Part shown: one piece after another, positions 29,954 through 38,551 of the stretch
Layout: each line of letters starts with the position of its first letter
Position numbering within the stretch: the first letter of the stretch is position 1
Assembly: GCF_032121415.1 (NCBI RefSeq)
Contig: NZ_CP135079.1
Span: 186,001-250,000 of the forward strand
DNA: 64,000 nt
Origin: Streptomyces parvus
Lineage (GTDB): Bacteria; Actinomycetota; Actinomycetes; Streptomycetales; Streptomycetaceae
Direction: 5' to 3'
Program-made: the position numbers and the translations under genes
The notes under the pieces: model-generated
Seen by the model: the letters and a program-made list of their open reading frames with translations, nothing else
Told to the model about the DNA's origin: nothing
Database searches by the model: none

Positions 29954-30804
29954 GTACGACCGTGCCCTCGTCCAAAGCCGGCGCCCCGGCCTCCACGGAG
30001 CCTCCCGAGGCGGTGGCTTCCGTCGGCACCGGGACGGGTCCGGCCCCGCCCCGCACCGCCCCTTGGGCCGCCGACCCGTACGCCAACGCCCTGCGCACCG
30101 GCCGCGGCCCCCTGTTCCTGCGCCGCAGCGACGGCTGGCTGCTGCCCCTGGAAGTGGAGCGCTGGTGCTCCGACGCGGGCTCCGCCGACCTGTCGGCGCT
30201 GCACCGGTGCGAGGGGCCCGTGCTGGACATCGGCTGCGGGCCGGGGCGGCTGGTCGCCGAGCTGGCCTCGCTCGGGCACCGGGCACTGGGCATCGACGTC
30301 AGCGAAACGGCGGTGGCCCGTACGCGCGGTCTCGGCGGTGCGGCTCTGCTCCGCAGCGTCTTCGACCCGCTGCCCGGGGAGGGCCGTTGGGGCACGCTTC
30401 TGCTCCTCGACGGCAACATCGGCATCGGCGGCGACCCGGCCGCGCTGCTGGACCGGGCGGCCGATCTCCTCGGCGCCGACGGGCTGCTGATCGCCGAGAC
30501 CGCCCCCGTCGACGTGGACGAACGGGTCCGGGTCCGGCTCGACGACGGCCGGGGCGGACCGGAGACAAGTACCGCCGCCCGCGAGGCCGCCCCCGAGCCG
30601 TTTCCCTGGGCGCGTATCGGAACAGCGGCCCTGCTGCGGCACGCCGGCGCGGGCGGCTGGCGTACGGCCGATCAGTGGGGCGCGGAGGGGCGGACGTTCG
30701 TGTCGCTGCGCCGTCCCGTACGGGAGCGGAGCGCCCGGACCAGCAGCCAGAGCGCGGAGAGCGCGAACAGCGCGCCGGTGATCAGCAGCCAGTTGCCGAA
30801 GTAG
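29950..30804 (+). CDS. SAM-dependent methyltransferase
   Basis: A 284-residue class I methyltransferase. The SAM motif is VLDIGCGPGRLVAEL, motif II GIDVSETAVA, and the later segment LLLLDGNIGIGGDPAALLDRAADLLGADG fits motifs III-IV. The N-terminal 35 residues and the C-terminal 30 residues (Ser-rich, no fold) look disordered. The start overlaps the DUF2064 stop as ATGA. The last 133 bp overlap the 3' end of the convergent membrane protein gene, so the C-terminal tail may be encoded only because the natural stop is late. Probable third step of the same pathway as the two transferases. Confidence 0.82.
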   Translation: MSTTVPSSKAGAPASTEPPEAVASVGTGTGPAPPRTAPWAADPYANALRTGRGPLFLRRSDGWLLPLEVERWCSDAGSADLSALHRCEGPVLDIGCGPGRLVAELASLGHRALGIDVSETAVARTRGLGGAALLRSVFDPLPGEGRWGTLLLLDGNIGIGGDPAALLDRAADLLGADGLLIAETAPVDVDERVRVRLDDGRGGPETSTAAREAAPEPFPWARIGTAALLRHAGAGGWRTADQWGAEGRTFVSLRRPVRERSARTSSQSAESANSAPVISSQLPK

Positions 30805-31199
30805 ACGTCCGGGGTGGTACCGGCGGCGGCCACGTACCGCCGTTCGGTCCGCCGGGTGATCAGCGGGAACCAGATCAGCAGGAGCAGCCCGGAGAGGACC
30901 GCCGGTACCCGGACGAAGTTGACCAGCGCCGCCCGGGTGCCGAGCGCGGCGCGCAGCGCTCGGTCGGCCCCGGCGTACACCGGCAGCAGCACCAGGTCAT
31001 GCAGGACGGCCGAACCCGCGAACCAGAGCAGCACCCCGGCGGTGTCCCCGTCCAGCAGCCGTACGCCCGCGTAGCCGGCCAGGCTGAACGTGGCGGCGAG
31101 CAGGATCAGGTGGAGCGGGCCCTCGCCGTACAGGCGGCGCGGCGAGTATCGCGGGCGGCGGGGTGCGGCGGAGCACGGCGGCACGGCTCGGGTGGACAT
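30672..31199 (-). CDS. integral membrane protein, partner of the molybdenum oxidoreductase
   Basis: A 175-residue protein with about four membrane helices (for example LHLILLAATFSLAGYAGVRL, GVLLWFAGSAVLHDLVLLPVY, VLSGLLLLIWFPLI and LLITGALFALSALWLLVRAL). No enzymatic motif is visible. The start at 31199 overlaps the stop of the oxidoreductase as ATGA, so the two are translated together. It is a candidate membrane or electron-transfer partner, but no haem-ligand His pairs are obvious. Its last helix lies in the 133-bp overlap with the methyltransferase gene, so this 3' end is genuine. Confidence 0.75.
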   Translation of the reverse strand: MSTRAVPPCSAAPRRPRYSPRRLYGEGPLHLILLAATFSLAGYAGVRLLDGDTAGVLLWFAGSAVLHDLVLLPVYAGADRALRAALGTRAALVNFVRVPAVLSGLLLLIWFPLITRRTERRYVAAAGTTPDVYFGNWLLITGALFALSALWLLVRALRSRTGRRSDTNVRPSAPH

Positions 31200-32470
31200 C
31201 ACAGCTCTCCGAACGTCAGGGTCTCGACCCACTTGGTGTTCAGCACCCCGGGCGCGGCAGGGACGATGATCCGGGCCGGGTAGCCGTGGTCGGGCGACAG
31301 CGGGGCACCGTTAACCTCCAGCGCGAGCAGCGAGCGGCCGTCACGGACCTGGTTGTCGCGCAGCGCGGCCTTGCGGAAGGAACCGCTGCGCTGGAGCGAC
31401 TCGACGAACACGCCCGGCGGCCGGTCCGGGTACCCGGCGAGCGCCGCCAGATCGGCGAGCCGCACCCCGCGCCACTGCTGGTCGGAGGTCGACCAGCCCT
31501 CCACGCAGGCGATCGGGAGCGCCGCGGTGTGCTGGTCCATGGCCAGCAGTTCGGCCCGGGAGAAGCGGAACTCCCCGGCCGGCCCTCGTACCGTCAGCCG
31601 CCAGCGCTCCCCGGTGTCGGCGGGCGTGATCCGTACGGCGGCGGCGGTCTTGTTGATCTGGAAGGCGTTCGGCCCCGGGCCCGGGTCGGTGCCGCCGCGC
31701 GGGGTGAGAAGCGCGATGCGGCGCAACGGCCCGTCGAAGCTCCGGCCCGCCGAGGTGATCAGCAGCAGGAGCGAACCGGCCCCCACCATGGCCAGCGCGC
31801 CGCGCCGGGACAGGGTCGCGGGGAGCGGGTCGGGGGCGGCGAGGGTGTCCCGCTCGCCGCGCGGGACACCGTTGCGCAACACCCGTACGGCCTGGGGAGC
31901 CTTGAGAGCCGTATGGGTGACGAACCCGGCCAGGAAGACCCAGGCGCCGTAGAAGTGCAGGGTGTAGAAGGACCCGGGGAAGAGGTAGTCCAGCTGGATG
32001 TTGAGCAGTCCGGTGAGGAACTGGAACAGCGCCCCGCCCACGAGCAGCAGCAGCGAGATCCGTTCCAGGGCGTGGCCCACGGAACGGGCGGGCGGCAGTG
32101 CGAAGAGCCGGGGCACCACCGACCAGAGCTTCGCGAGCAGGACGGGCACGAGCACGATACCGACGGTGACGTGCAGCCCCTGGGTCAGCCGGTAGAGCCA
32201 GTGCGGGCCGGTCGGCCACGAGAACAGGTAGAAGCCCAGCAGGCCCCTGCCCGGTGTCTTGTCGTTGACCCGGTTCAGGTCCGGGTTGTAAGCGGCGTAC
32301 GAGAGCAGACCGGTGACGAACAGCAGGGTCAGGCCGACGAGCAGGACGACGCCGAGCACGGCGGTGAAGCGCGCCCCTCGGACGGGGCTGCGCCAGAATC
32401 CCGGATCGGCGGGCGTACGCAGGGCGCGAAGAGAACCGGGCAGGGAGCGGGTTCGGCGGCGTTCGGGCAT
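31199..32470 (-). CDS. membrane-anchored molybdopterin oxidoreductase, Sec/Tat dual-inserted type
   Basis: A 423-residue protein. Residues 30-210 carry four membrane helices with His residues (TQGLHVTVG, TLHFYGAWV) resembling a cytochrome b561-like module. Around residue 222 is an internal twin-arginine motif, LSRRGALAMVG, followed by a fifth hydrophobic helix. The rest is a sulfite-oxidase-type molybdenum-cofactor domain with the Mo-ligating Cys in IACVEGWS (about residue 322). This layout matches the Streptomyces protein Sco3746, which published work shows is inserted by Sec and then Tat. It probably oxidises or reduces a small substrate outside the membrane. It is translationally coupled to the membrane protein behind it. 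Confidence 0.85.
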   Translation of the reverse strand: MPERRRTRSLPGSLRALRTPADPGFWRSPVRGARFTAVLGVVLLVGLTLLFVTGLLSYAAYNPDLNRVNDKTPGRGLLGFYLFSWPTGPHWLYRLTQGLHVTVGIVLVPVLLAKLWSVVPRLFALPPARSVGHALERISLLLLVGGALFQFLTGLLNIQLDYLFPGSFYTLHFYGAWVFLAGFVTHTALKAPQAVRVLRNGVPRGERDTLAAPDPLPATLSRRGALAMVGAGSLLLLITSAGRSFDGPLRRIALLTPRGGTDPGPGPNAFQINKTAAAVRITPADTGERWRLTVRGPAGEFRFSRAELLAMDQHTAALPIACVEGWSTSDQQWRGVRLADLAALAGYPDRPPGVFVESLQRSGSFRKAALRDNQVRDGRSLLALEVNGAPLSPDHGYPARIIVPAAPGVLNTKWVETLTFGEL

Positions 32471-32655
32471 GGACCGACGCTAAGTGCGGAACCCGGTCCA
32501 CGGGCGGGTACGACTCCTGACGGAATTCTGACGTCGCGGCCGGACGACGCGACGGACGTCACCTCGGGAAGGAGCGGCAGGAGCGGATCTGACGGTTCGG
32601 TGACGCGGCCCCGCCGGACCGCCCGATCACCGCCCGATGTGCATAGCGTGCCAGC

Positions 32656-34095
32656 GTGAAGACCGAGAACGTCACCCCGACGGACAACGCCGACGGCACG
32701 GGGCACGGCCCGCCCGCATCGCCGGACCGCATCGACGGTCGCGCCCGGCGCGCGGGGCGGGCCGACCTGGCCGCCGCCGCCGCGGGGGTGCTGCTGGTCA
32801 CCGCCGCCGTGCTCATCGGCCGGGTCCTCCAGGACCGGGACGGGACCCTGTTCGCGCAGTGGCCGCCCTTCCTCGCCTCCTGGGACCCCCACCTGGGCCC
32901 GGGCACCCCCGCCGCGCTGACCATGGCCGTCCTGGTCGTCGGGTACGGCCCGTCGCTCGCCGCCCGGCTGCCCTGGCGCGGGCTCCTCGCGGCGGCCTGG
33001 GCCGGGTCCATGGCCTGGGTGTTCTCGATGGCGCTGATCGACGGCCTGTACCGGGGTGTCGAACGTCGGCTCACCACCAAGCACGAGTACCTACAGGTCA
33101 TCGACCGCTTCGCGGACATCCCCGCCACGCTGCGCGGCTTCACCGACCACATCCTGTTCGACGCGCCCGGCAACTGGCCCGCTCATGTCGCCGGGCACCC
33201 GCCGGGCGCGACGCTCACCTTCGTCTGGCTGGACCGCATCGGGCTCGGCGGCGGCGCCTGGGCGGCGATCTGGTGCGTCGTGGTGGGCAGTTCGGCGGTG
33301 CCGGCCGTCCTGATCACCGTCCGGGTGCTGGCCGCCGAGCGCCTGGCGCGGCGTGCCGCGCCCTTCCTCGTCCTCGCCCCGGCCGCCGTCTGGGCGGGCG
33401 TCTCGGCCGACGGATACTTCACGGCCGTCGCCGCCTGGTCGGTGGCCCTGCTCGCCCTGGCCGCCACCCGCCGGGTCCGCTTCCCCGCCGTGGCGGCGTC
33501 CGGCGGGGGTCTGCTGTTCGGGTGGACCTGCTACCTGAGTTACGGGCTGGGGCTGATGGCCGCCGTCCTGGTCGCGGTCCTGGTGCTCGCCGGGACCGCC
33601 CGCCCGGTGCCGGTGTTCCTGCTCGGCGCGCTCGTGGTCCCGGTGGCCTTCACCCTCGCCGGGTTCAACTGGTGGACCGCCTACCACCTGTTGGTCGAGC
33701 GCTACTACCAGGGTGCGGGCGGCGTCCGCCCGTACGGCTACTGGGTCTGGGCCAACCTGGCCTGCGCGACCGTCGCGGCCGGGCTGGCCGCCGTCGCCGG
33801 GCTGCGCCGGAGCGCGGTGGCCGCGCCCCTCGCGGTACGGGCTCTGCGGGGCGGTCCCGCGGCGGTCCGCCCGGAAGGGCGGCTGGCGTTGCTCGTCCTG
33901 GCGGCGCTGGTGGCGCTGCTCGCCGCGGACCTCTCCGGGATGAGCAAGGCGGAGACGGAGCGCATCTGGCAGCCGTTCCTGCTGTGGCTGCTGCCCGCGG
34001 CGGCGCTGCTGTCCCGCCGGGGCGAGCGGTGGTGGCTGGTCGCTTCGGCGGTTCCGGCCCTGCTCGTCAACCACCTGCTGTGGACGGGGTGGTGA
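32656..34095 (+). CDS. polytopic membrane protein, possible GT-C type glycosyltransferase
   Basis: A 479-residue protein with roughly ten membrane helices. The first extramembrane loop contains a long polar stretch (YRGVERRLTTKHEYLQVIDRF) and WPAHVAGHPPGATL, and later YQGAGGVRPYGYWVW and MSKAETERIWQPF. This is the appearance of lipid-linked-sugar mannosyl- or arabinosyltransferases of the GT-C group, but I cannot point to a certain catalytic Asp pair. The GTG at 32656 is the first in-frame start before the conserved region; the ribosome site is weak. It is divergent from the molybdenum oxidoreductase and fits the glycosylation theme of the neighbourhood. Confidence 0.6.
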   Translation: MKTENVTPTDNADGTGHGPPASPDRIDGRARRAGRADLAAAAAGVLLVTAAVLIGRVLQDRDGTLFAQWPPFLASWDPHLGPGTPAALTMAVLVVGYGPSLAARLPWRGLLAAAWAGSMAWVFSMALIDGLYRGVERRLTTKHEYLQVIDRFADIPATLRGFTDHILFDAPGNWPAHVAGHPPGATLTFVWLDRIGLGGGAWAAIWCVVVGSSAVPAVLITVRVLAAERLARRAAPFLVLAPAAVWAGVSADGYFTAVAAWSVALLALAATRRVRFPAVAASGGGLLFGWTCYLSYGLGLMAAVLVAVLVLAGTARPVPVFLLGALVVPVAFTLAGFNWWTAYHLLVERYYQGAGGVRPYGYWVWANLACATVAAGLAAVAGLRRSAVAAPLAVRALRGGPAAVRPEGRLALLVLAALVALLAADLSGMSKAETERIWQPFLLWLLPAAALLSRRGERWWLVASAVPALLVNHLLWTGW

Positions 34096-34119
34096 GGTCG
34101 GGTCCGTGGTGAGCGGCGC

Positions 34120-35781
34120 TCACTTCGTGTCCAGATCCCGGCGGCGGAAGCCCGCCAGTCCCAGTGCGATCAGTCCGGCCGCGACGGCGGTCAGGGCGAG
34201 CAAGGGGGTCCAGGCCAGGGGGGCGGCCGGGAGCTGGGGCACATGGCCGAAGGGCGACAGGTTCGTCAGCCGGTCCGGGAGCTGGAGGATGGGCCCCAGG
34301 TATCCGACGAGGAACGCGTACACGGGCACGATCCAGGCCGCCGCCCCCGCCCGCGGGAACCAGCCGAAGAGCAGGACGGCCACGCCGACGGTGACCCACA
34401 GGGCCGGGGCGTACGCGGCCGCCGCCCCGGTCAGTTCGAGGACCAGGCTCCCGTCCCCTGCCGACGCCGCGCCCGAGGCGCCGAAGCACAGCCCGGCCAG
34501 GACCAGCACTGCCGTGCCGCCGGCCAGAGCGACGGCGATATGGCTGCCGAGCCAGCGGTTCCGGGAGAGGCCGGTGGCCAGGAGCGGTTCGGCGCGGCCG
34601 GCGTTCTCCTCGGCACGCGGTCGCAGCGCGGCCATCACCACGTACACGGCGGCGGCGACCGCGACGACGACCATCACCATGGACGCGAACGACTCGGCCA
34701 CGGTGGCGCCGCCGAGGCTCTCCAGCACCTCCTGGAGCTGCTCGACGTTCTTCACCATGTCGGCGGCCTCGCCGAGGATCGAGCCGTACATGACGCCCAT
34801 CAGACACAGCCCGGCGGCGAAGCCGAGCAGGGTCGCCCGGTGCAGTCGCAGGGCGAAGCCGAAGGGCCGGGCGAGTGCGTCGGACGCCGTACGCCGGCCG
34901 AGCCGCGCGGGGCGCAGGCCCGCGCCGACATCGCGCCGGGTGCTCAGGACGAAGCCGTAGGAGGCGGTCGCGGCAGCGAGGAGGAGGCAGAGGGCGAGCG
35001 GCCACCACCGGTCATCGACGAAGACGTGGGTGCGCTGGACCCAGCCGATCGGGCTCAGCCAGGACAGGGCGTCGTTGCCCACGTCGCCGGAGGCCCGCAG
35101 CACGTAGGCCACGCCGATCGCCGCGAGCGCCAGGCCCGAGGCGCCCCGGGTGTGCGCCGTGAGCTGCGCGGTGATCGCGGCGACACCGGCGAAGACGAGC
35201 CCGATCGCGGCGTGCGCGAGGCCGTACAGCAGCGCCCCGCCCGGGCCGATGTCGTCGATGCCCGTCGCGGTGAGGCCCAGGGCCAGCAGCAGGGCGAGGC
35301 CGAGGTTGGCCACGACGGCGACCGCCAGGGCGGCGGCGAGGTGGGCGTGGTGGCCGACGACGGTGGAGCGCAGCAGTTCGGCGCGGCCGGTCTCTTCCTC
35401 GTCGCGGGTGTGCCGGGTGACGATCAGGACGCTCATCAGTCCGACCAGGACGGCCATGAAGCCGAGCATCTGGTGGCCGAGCATCGCGCCCGCGGTGTAG
35501 TCCGAGAGATAGGAGCGGGGGCCGGTCATGGCGAGCGCGGCGGGGCTGTCCATGGAGCTGACGGCCGCGGCGCGCTCCTCGGGGGTGGAGTACAGCGTCC
35601 TGTACTCGGCCGCCGTGGCCAGGGTGCCCAGGGCGAGGGCGAGCAGCCATACGGACATGCGGACGCGGTCGCGCCGCAGGTTGAACCGGAGAAGGGTCCC
35701 GGTGCCGGTGAGGGCGGCGGCCTGGATCCTGGCGGACGTGGACCTTCCGGAGGTGTCGAGGGGTGTGGCGACACCGGTCAT
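34120..35781 (-). CDS. ABC-2 type exporter permease (polyketide/antibiotic class)
   Basis: A 553-residue permease with about twelve hydrophobic helices in two homologous halves, of the class fused from two ABC-2 units seen in antibiotic exporters such as TnrB3. Typical sequence is [21 protein letters not shown] in the first cytoplasmic loop and a matching [26 protein letters not shown] in the second. The ATG at 35781 overlaps the ATPase stop as ATGA; the frame upstream is a shadow. Probably exports a drug or an endogenous metabolite together with the ATPase. Confidence 0.87.
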   Translation of the reverse strand: MTGVATPLDTSGRSTSARIQAAALTGTGTLLRFNLRRDRVRMSVWLLALALGTLATAAEYRTLYSTPEERAAAVSSMDSPAALAMTGPRSYLSDYTAGAMLGHQMLGFMAVLVGLMSVLIVTRHTRDEEETGRAELLRSTVVGHHAHLAAALAVAVVANLGLALLLALGLTATGIDDIGPGGALLYGLAHAAIGLVFAGVAAITAQLTAHTRGASGLALAAIGVAYVLRASGDVGNDALSWLSPIGWVQRTHVFVDDRWWPLALCLLLAAATASYGFVLSTRRDVGAGLRPARLGRRTASDALARPFGFALRLHRATLLGFAAGLCLMGVMYGSILGEAADMVKNVEQLQEVLESLGGATVAESFASMVMVVVAVAAAVYVVMAALRPRAEENAGRAEPLLATGLSRNRWLGSHIAVALAGGTAVLVLAGLCFGASGAASAGDGSLVLELTGAAAAYAPALWVTVGVAVLLFGWFPRAGAAAWIVPVYAFLVGYLGPILQLPDRLTNLSPFGHVPQLPAAPLAWTPLLALTAVAAGLIALGLAGFRRRDLDTK

Positions 35782-36695
35782 CGGGCAACGCCTCCCGAGG
35801 CGGACGAGGCGAGTTCGTCGCCGTAATGGCGCAGCATCAGCTCTTCGAGCGTCGGCGGGTGGCTGGTCAGACTCCGGATGCCGAACTCGCCGAGCCTGCG
35901 GATCGCCGCGTCGAGGTGGGCTCCGTCCACGGCGAAGTGCACCCTCGGGCCCGTCGCCCTCAGTCCGTGGACACCGGGCAGGGCGTCGAGTCCGGTGACC
36001 GGACGTTCGGTCTCGGCCTCGACGGTCGTCCGCGTGAGGTGGCGCATCTCGCCGAGCGTGCCCGACTGCACGGTGCGGCCTTGGCGGACGATGCTGACAC
36101 GGTCGCACAGCTTTTCGACCTGGGCCAGGATGTGGCTGGAGAGCAGCACGGTCTTCCCCGCCGCTTTCGCCTGGAGGATGACGTCCTGGAAGACGACCTC
36201 CATCAGGGGGTCGAGGCCCGCCGTGGGCTCGTCGAGGAGGAGCAGTTCGGCGTCGGAGGCGAGCGCGGCGACGATGGCGACCTTCTGCCGGTTGCCCTTG
36301 GAGTAGGCGCGGCCCTTCTTGAGCGGGTCGAGGTCGAACCGGTCGATGAGTTCGTCGCGCCGCCGCCGGTCGAGTCCGCCGCGCAGCTTCGCCAGCAGAT
36401 CGATGGCCTCGCCTCCGGTGAGGCCCGGCCACAGCTCTACGTCCCCGGGGACGTAGGCGAGCCGCCGGTGCAGTTCGACCGCGTCCTTCCACGGGTCCTT
36501 GCCGAGGAGCTGGATGCCTCCGGAGTCGGCGCGCAGCAGCCCCAGCAGGACGCGGATCGTGGTGGATTTGCCCGCCCCGTTGGGTCCGAGGAAGCCGTGG
36601 ACCTCGCCGGCCTGCACGTCGAGGTCGAGGCCGGTGAGGGCGTGTGTCGGGCCGAACGACTTGCGGAGTCCGGAGACGGCGATGGCCTTCTTCAT
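35778..36695 (-). CDS. ABC exporter ATP-binding protein
   Basis: A 305-residue ATPase of the DrrA/CcmA class. Walker A is GPNGAGKST, Walker [13 protein letters not shown] and the switch His is in [13 protein letters not shown]. The signature region reads [11 protein letters not shown], in which SGG is replaced by SKGN as is common in this subfamily. A C-terminal regulatory domain of about 85 residues follows. The leader between the promoter palindrome and the ATG at 36695 is very short and has no clear ribosome site. Divergent from a GbsR/MarR-type regulator. Confidence 0.9.
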   Translation of the reverse strand: MKKAIAVSGLRKSFGPTHALTGLDLDVQAGEVHGFLGPNGAGKSTTIRVLLGLLRADSGGIQLLGKDPWKDAVELHRRLAYVPGDVELWPGLTGGEAIDLLAKLRGGLDRRRRDELIDRFDLDPLKKGRAYSKGNRQKVAIVAALASDAELLLLDEPTAGLDPLMEVVFQDVILQAKAAGKTVLLSSHILAQVEKLCDRVSIVRQGRTVQSGTLGEMRHLTRTTVEAETERPVTGLDALPGVHGLRATGPRVHFAVDGAHLDAAIRRLGEFGIRSLTSHPPTLEELMLRHYGDELASSASGGVAR

Positions 36696-36706
36696 GGTGC
36701 GAAGCT

Positions 36707-36743
36707 ACGCTTTCTTCATAAATGTGTGAAGTTAAAGAAGCGT
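36707..36743. promoter_or_regulatory. palindromic operator between the ABC exporter and its regulator
   Basis: An AT-rich imperfect palindrome runs from ACGCTTTCTT at 36707 to AAAGAAGCGT ending at 36743, with an inner CTTCA...TGAAG pair. It stands out against about 72% GC and lies within 12-50 nt of the exporter start. The gene at 36819 is the likely binder. Confidence 0.65.
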
Positions 36744-36818
36744 ATGAATCACTCGTAGACCGGCCGGTGGCGCGGTCGGCACGCGAGCGCCGGGAACCAC
36801 GGGGACCGGGGTCGGAAC

Positions 36819-37328
36819 ATGGATGAACGCCGGGCGGACAACGGCACGGACGGCGACGACGAGGCGGCGGCCGTCTCCCGGTTCGTGGAGCGGTTCGCCG
36901 CCCAGCTGGTCCAGGCGGGTATGAGCCGCATGCCGGCCAGGGTCTTCGCCGCCCTGCTCTCCTCGGAACAGGGCGCGCTCACCTCCGCCGAACTGAGCGA
37001 GCAGCTGAAGGTCAGCCCGGCAGCCGTGTCGGGAGCCGTCCGCTACCTGGCCCAGGTCAACCTGGTCAGCCGCGAGCGGGAGCCGGGGTCCCGGCGTGAG
37101 CGCTACCACGTACAGGGCGACCAGTGGTACGACGCGCTGCTCCAACGGGACGCCTTCCTGAGGAAGTGGCAGACCACGATGCGGGAGGGCGTGGAGCAGT
37201 TCGGACTCGACACCCCGCAGGGCCGCCGGATCAACGACACCCTGGAGTTCTTCCGGTTCCTGGAGAAGGAGCTCGACTCGCTGATGCAGCGGTGGGCGGC
37301 CCACCGGGCGGAACACCTGGAAGGGTGA
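36819..37328 (+). CDS. GbsR/MarR-like transcriptional regulator
   Basis: A 169-residue winged-helix regulator. The helix-turn-helix is LTSAELSEQLKVSPAAVSGAVRYL, preceded by MPARVFAALLSSEQG and followed by the wing SREREPGSRRERYHVQGDQWYDALL; a C-terminal helix pair (about residues 110-165) should dimerise. This pattern is common for regulators next to ABC-2 drug exporters. It is divergent from the exporter operon and the palindrome at 36707-36743 lies between them, so repression of the exporter with relief by a ligand is the likely mode. Confidence 0.82.
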   Translation: MDERRADNGTDGDDEAAAVSRFVERFAAQLVQAGMSRMPARVFAALLSSEQGALTSAELSEQLKVSPAAVSGAVRYLAQVNLVSREREPGSRRERYHVQGDQWYDALLQRDAFLRKWQTTMREGVEQFGLDTPQGRRINDTLEFFRFLEKELDSLMQRWAAHRAEHLEG

Positions 37329-37468
37329 GGTCTCCAACGTGCGCCTTCGCTCCGCTTCTTCGGCGTCGAGGCCCGCTCGGCGGCCTGCTCGGCCAGTGCG
37401 GACGGGTGGCCGGCCCCGTACCGCAGCGAACAGCCGCTCGCCGAGGCAGGACGGACGGCAAAGACAGC

Positions 37469-37530
37469 GGGCCCGGACGTGGGGCGGGGCCGGAGAAGAT
37501 CTTCTCCGGCCCCGCCCCACGTCCGGGCCC
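37469..37530. terminator. 62-bp perfect palindrome, probable bidirectional terminator
   Basis: Two 31-base arms meet with no spacer at an AGATCT centre (37499/37500); every base pairs. It lies between the 3' ends of the regulator (+) and the Lys/Ala-rich gene (-), the usual place for a bidirectional terminator, but the length and perfection are exceptional. The next bases outward do not pair. Confidence 0.7.
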
Positions 37531-37556
37531 TGCCCGGCGTTCACCCGTTTCCGCTG

Positions 37557-38036
37557 TCAGATCCGCCCGCGCGCCAGTCGGGTCAGCGGGCCCGTCGGAG
37601 GCTTCGCGGTCGAACGGCCGATGGCGAACGCCGCTCCGGCGACACCGGCCACGCCCGCCGCGGCTCCGGCGGCGACCGCCTTCCGGTGCTTGACGACCGC
37701 CCAGGCCGTGGTGGCCGCACTCGCGGCCTTGGCCGCGTTGGCGGTCACCGCCTGCTGCCCGCTCTGGAGACCGGCGGCCGCGGCACGGCCGACACGCCGG
37801 GTGGTCTCACCGGCCGCCCGCGCGCTGTCCGATGCCGCATCCTTGGCGCCCTCGGCCGCGGACCGTGCCCCGGCAGCCGTCGTGTCGGCCTGCTTGCCTG
37901 CCTTCCCCGCGGTGGCTCCGGCCGTCTTGCGGGCCGAGGCCGCCGACTTGCGGGGCGAGGCGGCCGACTTGCGTGCGGTGGTGGTCCTCCCCTTGCTCGG
38001 GGTGGAGTTCTTCGCGTCCTTGTCGTCAGTAGTCAT
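37557..38036 (-). CDS. Lys/Ala-rich protein with C-terminal membrane helix, last gene of gvp1
   Basis: A 159-residue protein. Residues 1-110 are almost entirely Ala, Lys, Arg, Ser, Thr and Gly with repeated KSAAS and AGxTAG units, resembling histone-H1-like or DUF883-like helical tails. Residues about 115-140 form an Ala/Gly/Val hydrophobic helix (AVAAGAAAGVAGVAGAAFAIG), followed by a short basic end. AAGGAGGAGG precedes the ATG. It follows gvpK with a 49-nt gap and no terminator seen between them, so it is probably transcribed with the gas vesicle genes. No family is recognised with certainty; a role at the membrane or in organising vesicles is speculation. Confidence 0.7.
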   Translation of the reverse strand: MTTDDKDAKNSTPSKGRTTTARKSAASPRKSAASARKTAGATAGKAGKQADTTAAGARSAAEGAKDAASDSARAAGETTRRVGRAAAAGLQSGQQAVTANAAKAASAATTAWAVVKHRKAVAAGAAAGVAGVAGAAFAIGRSTAKPPTGPLTRLARGRI

Positions 38037-38085
38037 GGCCTCCTCCTTGCCTTGGGTCGTGTGATGAAACCTGGATCCGGCTCGC

Positions 38086-38496
38086 TCAGGCGCCGTTGTG
38101 CGGCAGCAGTGAGCCGAGCGGTCCGAGATCGAGATTGAGGTCGTCCATCGTCAGGTCGTAGCGGTCGCACAGCTCCGTCATGCGTTCGTGCAGGATCATC
38201 AGCGTCATCCCGATCCGCTCCTCCTGGAGCTCGCTCAGATCGCCCTGATCGACGCGGTGGATCGCGGTGCGCTCCATGAGCTGACGGAGCAGTTCCACGA
38301 TGGTGAGCACCAGCTTGACGAGGTCCCGCTCCACGGTGTCGGGGTCGGTCTGCAGGCGCTGGGCCGCCCCCGAGGGGCGTGGGTCGTCCGGTTGCGCGGG
38401 GGCCAGTCCGAACGCCTGCGCCGCCGCTCGTGCCACCTCTTCGGCCGCCGCGGCGGGCATGCCCGCCGGGCTTCGTGCTCGGTCGTCCTCGGTCAT
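38086..38496 (-). CDS. gvpK1: gas vesicle protein GvpK, cluster 1
   Basis: A 136-residue GvpK. The core ERDLVKLVLTIVELLRQLMERTAIHRVD, followed by LNLDLGPLGSLLP at the C-terminus, is characteristic of the family. The N-terminal 45 residues are acidic and Ala/Pro-rich and are absent from the cluster 2 copy (92 residues). GvpK is a minor component or assembly factor of gas vesicles. GGAGAGGA precedes the ATG. It lies 55 nt after gvpS1. Confidence 0.92.
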   Translation of the reverse strand: MTEDDRARSPAGMPAAAAEEVARAAAQAFGLAPAQPDDPRPSGAAQRLQTDPDTVERDLVKLVLTIVELLRQLMERTAIHRVDQGDLSELQEERIGMTLMILHERMTELCDRYDLTMDDLNLDLGPLGSLLPHNGA

Positions 38497-38551
38497 CGGG
38501 TTCCTCTCCTCGCCGGGGTGCTTCGCTCGGGTGCGCAGCCGGTGAACGGCC

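Noticed and set aside
34120..36492. A 790-codon frame covering both exporter genes.
   Set aside because: Upstream of 35781 it is the shadow of the ATPase gene; the permease starts at the ATGA overlap.
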